36,931 nucleotides of DNA from a virus: the IMG/VR virus record IMGVR_UViG_3300009149_000118, positions 1-36,931 of that record. One strand, written 5' to 3'. How positions within the stretch are numbered: position 1 is the stretch's first letter; each line of letters opens with the position of its first letter. Positions 14,901 through 24,100 of this stretch are shown here, piece after piece. The translations under genes and the position numbers were made by a program. The notes under the pieces are model-generated. The model was not told the origin of the DNA. It did not search any database and was given only the letters and a program-made list of their open reading frames with translations.

Positions 14901-16967
14901 ATTTCTACTATAAAAATATGTTGAATTAATTCTTGTATTTGTTAACCCCCAACCACTATTACCGTTAGAAGCATAAGTTGTAGAGTAATTATTAAAGTTA
15001 AAATTATATTGATTAGAACCAGGATCAAAAACTCTATCAGAAGCTATAGCCAAATGAACATCGAACCATAGTGCTGAATCACCTCTTGTAGTTACTACAA
15101 ATTCAAAGTATCTTTTACCAGAACTATAACCATGAGAAGTTTTAAACCATTCTAAATTAGAACCACCAGTTGCTACTCTATTTGAATTATAATATGCACC
15201 TGTATTAAGATCAAAAGATGAATCCCAAGTTTCATAACTATTATTTGTAGTTATAGTATTATCATATTCTTCTAACTCTACAGCATTATAGTGTGTAGTT
15301 ATCCTAGCATCTGTTAACCTATGATCTACCCCATAAAACGCTAAGTTTTTAATAGAGCCTTCACACCCTGATAATACAGTAGTTAGATTAGTATTAGCAA
15401 GAGCATACATCCCATAACCAATATATAGATTCTTAGTCTCTGTAAATTTTAAGCTTACCCCGTTATACGGGCCACCAATAGTATTAGTAAAAGTAACAGC
15501 ACAAGCAACATCATTAATAGTGATAGTAAAGTCACTATCAATATCATCTGATCTAATAACAACATGATTCCAAGTACTACTGTCTAATACACAAGGATTA
15601 GTTGTTGATACCGCATGATGTCTATAGTTAAGAAAGTTCTGTTTTGTGCTGACTGAAACATGACCTGTGCTTAATACAGCAACACTATTTTCACCATCAA
15701 TAACACTATCATTTTTTTCAAATATAACTGCATCTGCTGTACCTGCACCTTTGTACCAAAATTCTATAGTAGCTAGTTGTGCAGTTTTAACTAAGTTATA
15801 ACTTGAAGCTTCATAGTTTTGTGGTTTTCCTGTATAAGCATAATGTGTACTAGCACACTTTAAACCATTACCGTTAGGTTCAAAAGCTTGATCGCCTAAG
15901 TTATCATCTAATATTGATGTATAAATATGTGTATTATTACCTGCTAAATCAAAACCATCTTGCTTACCATCAATACCATTTAATTTATTATAATAACAAG
16001 GTTGATCGTCTAATACTACACTATCATAGTCAGTTTTAGTTACATTTAATAATTCTAATCTTTCCTTTAACACACATAAATTTACTAATAAACTATTATC
16101 ATCATCAGTTGGAGCTGCACTAAACCTTAATCTACTGATATAAAATGAATTATATACATTTTTTATAACACTTTTAGGGTAGGGAGTATTATTACTGGTT
16201 AAAGTTGCTGCACCAATAGTAACAGTATCAAATCTAGTATCAGGATAATCAGTTATTTTTCCATCTGAAGGGCTTGCATCACTATCTCCAGCATCTTGTG
16301 ATCTTGATTTTTGTAACTTTCCATCAAAATACAAGCCTTGCCCCTGAGAACTAAAATCTAACATTATATGATGCCATGTATTATTCTCTAATACAGCTTC
16401 AGTATAATGCAATGAACCATACACAGTATTTGGTCCATTTACATACCATACTAAATGATTTCCAGTATCGCTTATGCCTATAAAATTCGAGAAGCCTGTA
16501 CCGCTAGTTTCTAAGCTATTATTAAAGCATATTATTGATTGTGAAACCCCTGAAGGGCCAAGGCTATAACTTCCAAATCTATAAGCTGCTATATCTGCCG
16601 CTGGATGCCTATTAGAAATTAAATCTATATCTGGATTAGAAGAATAAAACCAAAAATCAATAATCATTCTTTCAGTTAGTTTTGCCTGCAGAGTGCCTAA
16701 ATTATTTGCAGTTAAATAAGAGCCATCACCTAGTTTGACAGAACCATTTGAGCTATTAGGTCCAGTTTGTCCGTATAAAGGTGTTCCTACAGCAGTAAGT
16801 GTAAGAGCATTATCTTCATCAGTTAGAGCAGCAGCTTCAATACCACTTGTAAAATACCAAAACCCAAGTCTAGTAGTAGATAAATTACAAGATAATGGAG
16901 GGTCTAATGGTCCAGTAGGGGTTTTATATTCATCTGTTAAAAAATTTAGTAGTTTAAAGTGGTGCAT
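11973..16967 (-). CDS. Giant lectin-like tail protein: five LamG-like and two SPRY-like domains
   Basis: The 1,664-residue protein has a strong ribosome site (GAGGAG seven bases before the ATG). I read LamG-like modules at roughly 35-285, 310-560, 815-1040, 1055-1300 and 1310-1500, recognised by repeated elements such as NTWHHIMLDFS, STWNHVVIRSD, VYHIVASYDS, and the terminal SRLRF / VALFNGLFEQTDVDSLYAARL type helices. A SPRY-like domain lies at about 575-775 (GKRYFEFVVTT, VIIGVALDMVKRKVTYFVNG) and a second one at 1510-1664. Such domains bind carbohydrates or surface proteins. The upstream gene encodes a fibre-chaperone-like protein, which supports a receptor-binding role at the tail tip. Confidence 0.75.
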   Translation of the reverse strand: MHHFKLLNFLTDEYKTPTGPLDPPLSCNLSTTRLGFWYFTSGIEAAALTDEDNALTLTAVGTPLYGQTGPNSSNGSVKLGDGSYLTANNLGTLQAKLTERMIIDFWFYSSNPDIDLISNRHPAADIAAYRFGSYSLGPSGVSQSIICFNNSLETSGTGFSNFIGISDTGNHLVWYVNGPNTVYGSLHYTEAVLENNTWHHIMLDFSSQGQGLYFDGKLQKSRSQDAGDSDASPSDGKITDYPDTRFDTVTIGAATLTSNNTPYPKSVIKNVYNSFYISRLRFSAAPTDDDNSLLVNLCVLKERLELLNVTKTDYDSVVLDDQPCYYNKLNGIDGKQDGFDLAGNNTHIYTSILDDNLGDQAFEPNGNGLKCASTHYAYTGKPQNYEASSYNLVKTAQLATIEFWYKGAGTADAVIFEKNDSVIDGENSVAVLSTGHVSVSTKQNFLNYRHHAVSTTNPCVLDSSTWNHVVIRSDDIDSDFTITINDVACAVTFTNTIGGPYNGVSLKFTETKNLYIGYGMYALANTNLTTVLSGCEGSIKNLAFYGVDHRLTDARITTHYNAVELEEYDNTITTNNSYETWDSSFDLNTGAYYNSNRVATGGSNLEWFKTSHGYSSGKRYFEFVVTTRGDSALWFDVHLAIASDRVFDPGSNQYNFNFNNYSTTYASNGNSGWGLTNTRINSTYFYSRNTEPLQGFVFTASLGKIYPWAVLSNNQEVIIGVALDMVKRKVTYFVNGDMVFSLPVPLSTYYIYMNKTYGAHKLIIPKKLQNYPQILKNPKTVIGEQNEYNDYDIWGDETQDNHSDTIVLPSTMQNYILRFTKPIKYFPLDVDTRDISTFGDYSHPNMTTIGTPSFENLAQVRDALGSALLDGSSGFSFPSDFLVGKEYRESDFTIMIVLTFINAPKTTSMTALDVENLTTAFSASYSAGSQFGTPFGYISGTGIVNNKYGIAHGDTIIVFKTKAGWYYFSDHYSPECLIDIGSRSGHSLTGTHTSAPIYIGIKNDSTLGVFGHVSNVVVWDRELSSPEMDEIYYRGRHYSTYSTYYDKICRQLGVKVFYKFDEENNRIFDQTLTNKHMLAMSSSQHRIANRYNGTNETTFPTFATSLLGASTDPSGKSLVLDGTGFGALSPVGISGLLGFEYKFINYLKYRTGTFSCFVKFDTVTGHQSIFVDGSKAAGIEVCLYDGSIGFYATFASLPVAIIDSPALAVVDTVYHIVASYDSATAGVTYRLWIDSVLIGEQTTATNPPGALSSYGHFVGMSSLDSPAALALGLPVLVADSFLIGAVDEVALFNGLFEQTDVDSLYAARLLDLSDVNDGLLYHWKLEEPTLSTEAIDSATGTPLTLTSITTFEVDPGHGSEYDLKGYLQGLSSTMVGTLPSTLPTGSFSVYGVISRVNQNIIRVGTLFVIRVSGGFFEISDGTTTTTCTLADPTLLSSLFFCITYDTTDVTFYINGQTETISVSFNTVTAGTAITLGDSVVSTISDIAITQAVLTSAEVDVLYEKYTSPGMYKMLEVPVTYSGESVIPTNANTRIPAYRYFNTADAYIEVKIITLVGNVSLGFTNDPLKNLTNSIGSNTNEFGLRSDGDFYDEGITSTGFSFVAGDTVAIYIEATQITWYKKPSGLSWETGITKATTNNFHFLTHFSNADDEIEVLLTKINMIGV

Positions 16968-17562
16968 TTCTGAACTCCTCTATCAATACCAATGCTTCTT
17001 TAACATTTAAAGAGTCTGATATGTTCTTTTTAGTACTCAATCTTAAATTTTCTATAGTTCCAGCTACACCTCTCCAGGAAGTTGCAATAGTAATTATTTC
17101 ATTTGCTGCGGTTAATAAATCAATTACTCCATCATTAACTCCAATGCCAGCAGCAACTAAAGGATATTTCTCAACTGTCCTTGTTTCATCTAATAAACAC
17201 TCTTGTGCTTGCTGCATTTTATCAGCATAAACTAATTCTTGACCTGGCGTGGTAGTAATATATTTTTGTCTGGCAAAACCACAAGCATCGTCAATCTCTT
17301 TTAGAAAAGCATCTTTAACTACAGATAAATCTTTATCTAGTATCTCAAAACTTTTTAATACTTCTTGACCTTGAATAACATAAGATACTGCACCGTATTC
17401 ATGTATTTCAGAGTTAAAGTTAGGGTATGTGTTATTTACAACAGGATACCAGCCTTCTGCTAAATACTTTGTTAAAGGTGGTATTCCTAAATAAGCCAAT
17501 GATAATTTTGGTCTTTTAACTGGATCACCTGTTATAACCCCATTTTCTACTTTAACGTACAT
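16954..17562 (-). CDS. Tail fibre assembly chaperone-like protein
   Basis: The 202-residue product opens MYVKVENGVITGDPVKRP and has the KYLAEGWYPVVNN and GQEVLKSFEIL segments common to the short N-terminal beta domain of phage fibre-assembly proteins. The C-terminal part (from about 80) is helical, with QELVYADKMQQAQECL and VIDLLTAANEIITIATSW. It has AGGAGATATTA just before the ATG, and its last 14 bases overlap the start of the 1,664-residue adhesin, the classic arrangement for a chaperone co-made with its fibre. Family assignment is by pattern, not by search. Confidence 0.6.
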   Translation of the reverse strand: MYVKVENGVITGDPVKRPKLSLAYLGIPPLTKYLAEGWYPVVNNTYPNFNSEIHEYGAVSYVIQGQEVLKSFEILDKDLSVVKDAFLKEIDDACGFARQKYITTTPGQELVYADKMQQAQECLLDETRTVEKYPLVAAGIGVNDGVIDLLTAANEIITIATSWRGVAGTIENLRLSTKKNISDSLNVKEALVLIEEFRNAPL

Positions 17563-17571
17563 TAATATCTC

Positions 17572-18741
17572 CTAAAGCGTAGTATAATTGGAACCTATGA
17601 CGTTACCATAACTCTTCACACTACCAGTATTATCTTTTGTTATATAATAGGTAATAATATGAATACCGTCTAAAGGTGTTAATTCAAAAGGATAATTTCT
17701 TAATTGATCTGATACCAATAAAGACTGTCCTCCTGTTGAGTTCCAACCTGTACCATAGGTGATACCAGGCCAAACAGCAGTACCAGAATATATTATATGA
17801 ATGTAAGCAGCTGTGGTACTATTTGGCATAGCACTGGTATCTAGATTATAAGTTACTCCACCCGTTATACTGCTGAAAATATCATTACCTGTTACATTAA
17901 CTTCTATAGTGGCTGGAGTCCCACCTAATACCTCAAAACCTTCCAAATATTTTTCAATGGTATGTCTTTTTAATCTTCTGGTCCATTTGTAATCGTCTGT
18001 TGTAACTCTTGCAAAAGTAGCATCTACAAAGTTAGCATCAACACCTGATGCTTCATCTGATACCGTTCCTCTCCAATCGTATGTTGTTCCAGAATCATCA
18101 GCAACTATAATTTTTTTATTATCAATACCTTCTTCTACAACTAAACCACCACCATCTCCACCACCAGTTATCTCTACCCAAACAGCGGTAGCAGCGGTAT
18201 TATCAACACATATAAATGCTGTGTCTGCGGTAGTATTAACCCAAGTTGTACCTACATCATAAGAATCATCAGACGCATCAGGATCCGTAGTGGTCACAAC
18301 ATTAGGTAAATTATTAGTTTGTTTCCATACCGCTAATCTAACATTTGCATCAACACAAATAAAACTGTTATTTGCAGTAGTATCTATCCAAACACTTCCT
18401 ACGCTATATCCACTTGATGAATCATCTGTAGTAATAGGCGATGCTGATGCAGATAAATTATCCTGTATACCAGATCCACCACTAATCTCTGACCAATAAA
18501 GAGGACTTGTGGACGGTGTGTCGCCTGTACTTATTTGAATACAAACATATACAGAAGTTCCTTCTGTTGCAATATCACCGACAGCGTAAGTTTTTCCTAC
18601 ATCCCAAACCTTACCTCTAATCTCATTATTTATTCTATTATCTAAATAAGTAAAATTGGTATTGCAAGTATTTCCTGTAGTCCATAATGTATCTGCTCCA
18701 GGATCATCAGGTATTCCTACAGTAATAGGTATAAGTGGCAT
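17572..18741 (-). CDS. Fibre-like tail protein with carbohydrate-binding-type repeats
   Basis: The 389-residue product has a small module at about 44-86 (VWDVGKTYAVGDIATEGTSV and YWSEI) resembling the CBM5/12 chitin-binding-like fold found in phage tails. Two repeated segments follow at about 111-140 and 160-190 (YSVGSVWIDTTANNSFICVD; YDVGTTWVNTTADTAFICVD). A Gly-rich hinge (GGGDGGG) separates these from a beta-rich C-terminus. It has the strongest Shine-Dalgarno of the region, GGAGGT eight bases before the ATG. It sits between the tip proteins and the adhesin chaperone, and probably links or extends the tail tip. Confidence 0.65.
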   Translation of the reverse strand: MPLIPITVGIPDDPGADTLWTTGNTCNTNFTYLDNRINNEIRGKVWDVGKTYAVGDIATEGTSVYVCIQISTGDTPSTSPLYWSEISGGSGIQDNLSASASPITTDDSSSGYSVGSVWIDTTANNSFICVDANVRLAVWKQTNNLPNVVTTTDPDASDDSYDVGTTWVNTTADTAFICVDNTAATAVWVEITGGGDGGGLVVEEGIDNKKIIVADDSGTTYDWRGTVSDEASGVDANFVDATFARVTTDDYKWTRRLKRHTIEKYLEGFEVLGGTPATIEVNVTGNDIFSSITGGVTYNLDTSAMPNSTTAAYIHIIYSGTAVWPGITYGTGWNSTGGQSLLVSDQLRNYPFELTPLDGIHIITYYITKDNTGSVKSYGNVIGSNYTTL

Positions 18742-18742
18742 T

Positions 18743-19522
18743 TTAAACGACCTCCGTTAAAGCAAAACCAATATCATTAAGATTAAATAAAGGATAATCC
18801 AACGGATTTATTACTTTATTTCTTCCAAGAAATGTGTGGATACCATTAGCTTTATCATCTGGATCAAACTCATATAATATACTTTCAGCAATACCTAATT
18901 CCAACTGCATTTTATAATAACTTTCACCAAGAGCGTATGATACATGTTTGTTTGTAAATATTGCACCACGTAATCTAACATTCTGGATCACCGATTCAAT
19001 ACCTACAGTACTTTTTTCAATAATAGTATTTGATGTGTCCATATCATGTTTCAATCCGTAATTCATATTATCAACAGTGATAAATCGTCTACCGATAAAC
19101 AAACGTCCTATTTTAATGAATCCATCTGAATTAGTATCATTAATGGTTAACCGCCAATAGGGATCAGTTACAGCCGTGTCTATTGTGTCACATGTTGTTT
19201 GATGCAGGATTGAACCATCATAGGTATAGGGTGTAATTACACCACTATCATAAACACTTACTGTTCTTCCAGCATCACTAAAACACTCCCACTGATAAGA
19301 ACCTAAAGTGGTTATATTGTGATTGCAGATACCTAATACTTGAACATCTTTAAGATCAGTTAGTGTTATGTCCAAAGCTAATTCAGTCAAATCTAATGTC
19401 TTGGCTGCTGCGGTAAGTAGTTTTCTATTTAACATGGTTGTATCAAGATTATTTCTCCATACACCACCTGAATATGTTGCTGTGATACTTGAATCACTAT
19501 AACCTAATACAAAATTACCCAC
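18743..19522 (-). CDS. Minor tail / distal tail protein candidate
   Basis: The start is a GTG at 19522 with TAGGTAA upstream. The 259-residue product is mostly beta, with a VQVLGICNHNITTLGSYQWE segment, YWRLTINDTNSDGFIKIGRL and FIGRRFIT. I have seen this arrangement in phage minor tail proteins encoded just after the tape-measure block; the N-terminal half may be a jelly-roll or discoidin-like module. It lies third after the tape measure, so a distal-tail or tip role is likely, but the precise equivalent is uncertain. Confidence 0.55.
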   Translation of the reverse strand: MGNFVLGYSDSSITATYSGGVWRNNLDTTMLNRKLLTAAAKTLDLTELALDITLTDLKDVQVLGICNHNITTLGSYQWECFSDAGRTVSVYDSGVITPYTYDGSILHQTTCDTIDTAVTDPYWRLTINDTNSDGFIKIGRLFIGRRFITVDNMNYGLKHDMDTSNTIIEKSTVGIESVIQNVRLRGAIFTNKHVSYALGESYYKMQLELGIAESILYEFDPDDKANGIHTFLGRNKVINPLDYPLFNLNDIGFALTEVV

Positions 19523-19537
19523 ATTAATTACCTATAT

Positions 19538-21196
19538 TTAAGGACAAGCGGTTATAGGTCTAAAACCTAATAACTTATATGTCACTAACATTCTCTTAGT
19601 ATTAACATTAATACCAATCACAACAAATTTATCATCATCTATTTCAAAATATTCACTGTTTATAGTTACTGTATCACCTAAATCTAAAGCATCATGTTGG
19701 TCACAAGTACTATCATTATTACTTATCAAATAATTGGTATCTGATATCAATACAGTTGTACTTGATATTCTTACACCGGTACAATTATTAGTCATTACAC
19801 CCAATACTATACCTGTGTTAGATGCTAAGATTGGACAAGTTACTTCAAAAATATCATTTATTTGATTCCTATGTGCTAACCATGCCGCTGTTTCTGTAAC
19901 AGCATCAGCAGAATAACGAATATTACTATCAATATCAACTGTTTCTAAATCATTATACAATGCCACATTACATGTTAAAAGAGCAGAAGTTTTTAAGTAT
20001 TCATTCTTATAAACTTCTATATCTTTTACATTAACTAAACCACTTAAATCACCAGTATTTTGAATGGTGTAATTTTTTTGATAACCTAAATTTATTTGTT
20101 TAGGTGGAAATTCATATTCTACCTTTTCAACTTTAAAAGCGATAATATCTGTATTATCAATAAAATCTTGCCCCGCATCTAAAAATCTAACTAAAGGTGT
20201 ATTAAGTTCATATCCTCTCACAGTATTCACATTTAGATCACCTACTGCATCAAACCAGTAAATAACATCTAAATTATCAATGATTGATTTAAATAATTTT
20301 ACATAAGTAGTGGATGATGTTTGATAAAGTCCAAAAGTATAACTAGGTGCAAAATGAATCACTGAACCATTCAATGATAATTCTGAAACAAGAAAATTTA
20401 CAAAATCAGTAACAGTTTTTGTTACCTGCTTTACATCAATTGTAATATCGTATACAGGTTTTGAACCTAACTTAATAGTACCTTCAGCTAAACAAGTATG
20501 ATAATTACCTGATATAGGAGCAGTAGCGGCATCCATTAAAGCAGTAGTAGCATAATCTGCTGTAAATGTTAATGCTCCACCTCCATCTTTGACAGCATCA
20601 ATACTAGCAACTGCGGCTCTTGCACCAGCGTAATCCCAATTACAACCATAAACCAACGTATTAGATTTTAAAAGTACAGGCGTAATATTAAATACATCAC
20701 CAAATAATCTTGGTTTAGTTTTATCTTTTAGTTCTATTTCGCCCTCGAAATTAGCCGGAACACCGGTAAATACTTCAGGATTAATAACTTTAGTCAGCAC
20801 ATCAAAATGAGATTTAGCTTTAATTTCAACTGTTTTTCTTTTTACTAATAATGTATCGCACTCACCTATAAATAACGGATACCATACATTAGATGACGGA
20901 GCGAAATTAGATTTAACATATATTTTCATACTACGATCATGAAATAAATAGTCGTTTAAATAGTTTTGATCTTTATTTATCAAACGAACATTCATACTAT
21001 CATTCGTATTACCTAATTTTCTTTGTAATAATATTGAATCTTTAAGTAAAGGCTCATAAAATCTTTCTTCTGTATCACCTGCAATAAAAGCTGTAAATCC
21101 TGAGTTAGAAAAATAAAATGTAGATTCCAATCCTGTATCAAATGATACACCCGTTATTTGTAGAGCAATTTGAAGTTGCTCTCTTTGAACACTCAC
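19538..21196 (-). CDS. Baseplate hub / tail tip protein candidate
   Basis: The 552-residue product starts at a GTG that overlaps the tape-measure stop by four bases (GTGA). The first 130 residues are beta-rich (FYFSNSGFTAFIAGD, LLQRKLGNTNDSMNVRLIN, LFIGECDTLLVKRKTVEIKA). They are followed by a segment, EIELKDKTKPRLFGDVFNIT, whose KPRLFG-x-x-N-I pattern I associate with phage hub and tail-tip proteins. The C-terminus carries a long domain with repeated short strands. Direct placement after the tape measure fits a protein that closes the distal end of the tube. Confidence 0.6.
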   Translation of the reverse strand: MSVQREQLQIALQITGVSFDTGLESTFYFSNSGFTAFIAGDTEERFYEPLLKDSILLQRKLGNTNDSMNVRLINKDQNYLNDYLFHDRSMKIYVKSNFAPSSNVWYPLFIGECDTLLVKRKTVEIKAKSHFDVLTKVINPEVFTGVPANFEGEIELKDKTKPRLFGDVFNITPVLLKSNTLVYGCNWDYAGARAAVASIDAVKDGGGALTFTADYATTALMDAATAPISGNYHTCLAEGTIKLGSKPVYDITIDVKQVTKTVTDFVNFLVSELSLNGSVIHFAPSYTFGLYQTSSTTYVKLFKSIIDNLDVIYWFDAVGDLNVNTVRGYELNTPLVRFLDAGQDFIDNTDIIAFKVEKVEYEFPPKQINLGYQKNYTIQNTGDLSGLVNVKDIEVYKNEYLKTSALLTCNVALYNDLETVDIDSNIRYSADAVTETAAWLAHRNQINDIFEVTCPILASNTGIVLGVMTNNCTGVRISSTTVLISDTNYLISNNDSTCDQHDALDLGDTVTINSEYFEIDDDKFVVIGINVNTKRMLVTYKLLGFRPITACP

Positions 21197-24100
21197 TTTA
21201 AACGCTCCATATTAACAACATCTTCTTGAGCATCAGCTTGTCTTTTTTGATGCTCGATGGTTTCTTTAAATCCAAATGAGTTAATCTGTCTTAAATTTGA
21301 TACTTCTTCTCTCAATTGCCTTAATTCTTCAATGATTTCATCATTATCTTGAACTGGTGTACCAGATATACCGTATTGTCTTAATTGTTGTGAAGTACTA
21401 GGGTCAATAACCATCTCACCTTGATGCAGGTAAGCGTATTGATTTTCAGGAACAAAATCTGTACCGTTCAAATAAGAAGGAACATTTAATCCAGTATTTA
21501 ACGCTCTTGAATTTTGCAACATTAACCAAATACCTTCGTTTCTTAATGCTCCGTCTGCTCTAATTGCTATTGTTTCCTGTAACAAATTAAAAATATTTTC
21601 ACCGATAAATTGAAGCATTTGATTATCAGTGAATTGCCCACCATAACCATTAATTGAGGTAGATGAATCAGTTCTTATACCTATCAATTCAGTTAACATT
21701 AAATTATTACGTTCAGCAATAAAATGAAGTAATTGATTATCAGAATATTGTCCACCATAACCTAAATCAACTGCTTGTCTGGATGCTTCTGATTCAATAT
21801 TATTTAATGTTCCGTCAATATTAGATAATATTCTATTTCCTAATTGATTCTCTTGAGCGACAGCTTCATTCCAAGCGTTTATATCGTCCATAGTGAACCC
21901 TAATTCATTTTTAAGGTAATCAGTAACCACTTCATTAGAAGTTCCTATAACGTGCGCTAATTTGTTTGTAGACCATAAATTATCACCGGCAATCTCTAGT
22001 AATATTTTAACTAAAGCATCATCACCATTATTTAAATTTTCAGTCAATTTAACTAAATCAATATCATTAGATGCAGCGAGTTCTAAAATTGATACATCTT
22101 TTGCCAAAGATGAATCAACAAGAACATTAGCTAATTTTTCAGAATTAAGTTGATTCTTATTTATCTCTTCTTGTGCTGAAATTGAATCTTCTAACAACTT
22201 AATTTGATAATCAATATCAGTTATCGACCAACCTTTAAATTCAGAATCAATATCTTTAGGATCTTCAGTAAGAATTGAACTAGGATCAACAATCATACTT
22301 TCTAATTTTGACGTTACATCATCAAAGATTGAAGAATATTGTTGTGTGGACGCATAAAATTTTTGAGAAAAATCTAAGTAATCTTTAGCATATCCTGCTG
22401 CTTTATCAACATCACCTAATGCGACACTTTCGTTGAATAATTTTCCAGCAGCTTGCATTTGTTCTAAAGGAGATTGATTTTTAAGATCGGATATTTTTAA
22501 CTCATCCAACAGATCCATAATTGTTTTATTAGCATCAATGGCTGCTTGATATCTTTCTAAATCAGTTAAAAGAGCTTCACCGGCTAAATCAGCATTAAAT
22601 AGCATTAACTCACGTTGCTCTCTTAAAAATTCCAAACGAGCCTCATCACCTGTTGGAAATAAATCAGCTTTTAATGAATCTAACTCTGATTGCAATGATT
22701 TAATGATATCTTTCAATCTGATCATTGCACTACCTAATTTTTGCAACGAAGGCAAAGCATCTCTTGTAGCTTCATCAGAACCATCTAATGTCTTTATGTA
22801 TTTGGCTAAATCTTTTGTAGTGTAACTGGTATGATCAGCAAGTACACCAAACTCATTATATACTTCTTGAATTTCTCTAATTGATGTTTCAAGATCAGAA
22901 TTATCGTATAAAGAATTAAATAATTTTTCAATGGAAGTATTAAACTCTTCAATAGCTTCTAAATTTTCCTTAATAGCATCATCTTGATCTTTATATGCGT
23001 CATTTAATAATTTTAAATCATCAATTAAAACTAGTAATGTAGGATCAGTTTCATCTAATGATTTAGCATATTCCTGCAAAGCATCTACATCAAATAATGA
23101 CAAATCTATATCATATTTTTCTGACAAATTATCAATTGTATTGGATGCTTTTTCTAATGGGGTTAAGTTTGAGTTTACTAAATCCTGTATTGATTCTTTG
23201 ATTTTTCCAAAATGATCTCTCATGAAAACAATAGCATCAGTCAATTCATAAATTGACTGTATATGGTCAATATCTGCTTGACGCCTTAAATTAACTGAAT
23301 CAATATATTTCACCACATCTTCAGCAGTTCTACCGAATTGTCCACCTAAATTATCAATTACTCTAAGAGCTTTTTCATAATCTTCAACACCTAATAATCT
23401 GTCTTTAGCATCTTGTAGTTTAACAAATTCATCAATCATTGAAGCGGTTAATTCTTCCTTTAAATCTCTCTCATCGGTGATGGTTTGTTTATAGGCGTCT
23501 TGTGCTGATATGAAATCTGTAAATACACCTTCTAATGCTGCTACCTGTCCCCATAATTTTTGACCTTCTTCATCAACAGTATCTATACTTGCTAATAGAT
23601 TTAAAAATCCTTGAGCAGTACTAGGTAAAGTAAATCCTAATGCTTCAAATGCTTTTGTGGCTCTGTCAGTGGCTATTTGAAATTGTTTGCCTTCACCTAA
23701 TAAACCGATAATACCATCCAACGATCCTTGTAGATTATCTAATCCACCTGCACCAAATAATGTAGAAGATGTTAGTGTCCCACTTCCTAGCGCATTAATT
23801 TGTAAACGGACATCTTCCATCGTTCTATAAGCATTATATATATCTTCTGCACTACCTGTTAATGTCCTCATTATGTCGAGAACACCATCACCCATACCGC
23901 CTACAAGTTCTTCAGCATTAATAATGGTCTGCTTAATAATTTCAGCACCCACATCTCCTTGTTTATTTACAACATCGGTGAATTTTATAGTAACATCTTC
24001 AAATCGCTGACCTAGTTTAGAAACATAATAATCAGAAACTTGAACATCTCTGGACACTCTAACTAATGTTTCAAATAATCCTTCACCTATTTTTTGGAAA

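Noticed and set aside
16735-17010. Plus-strand open frame of 91 codons, and similar plus frames at 7798-8055 and 35986-36234
   Set aside because: All are antisense to strongly supported late genes and lack ribosome sites or protein-like motifs.
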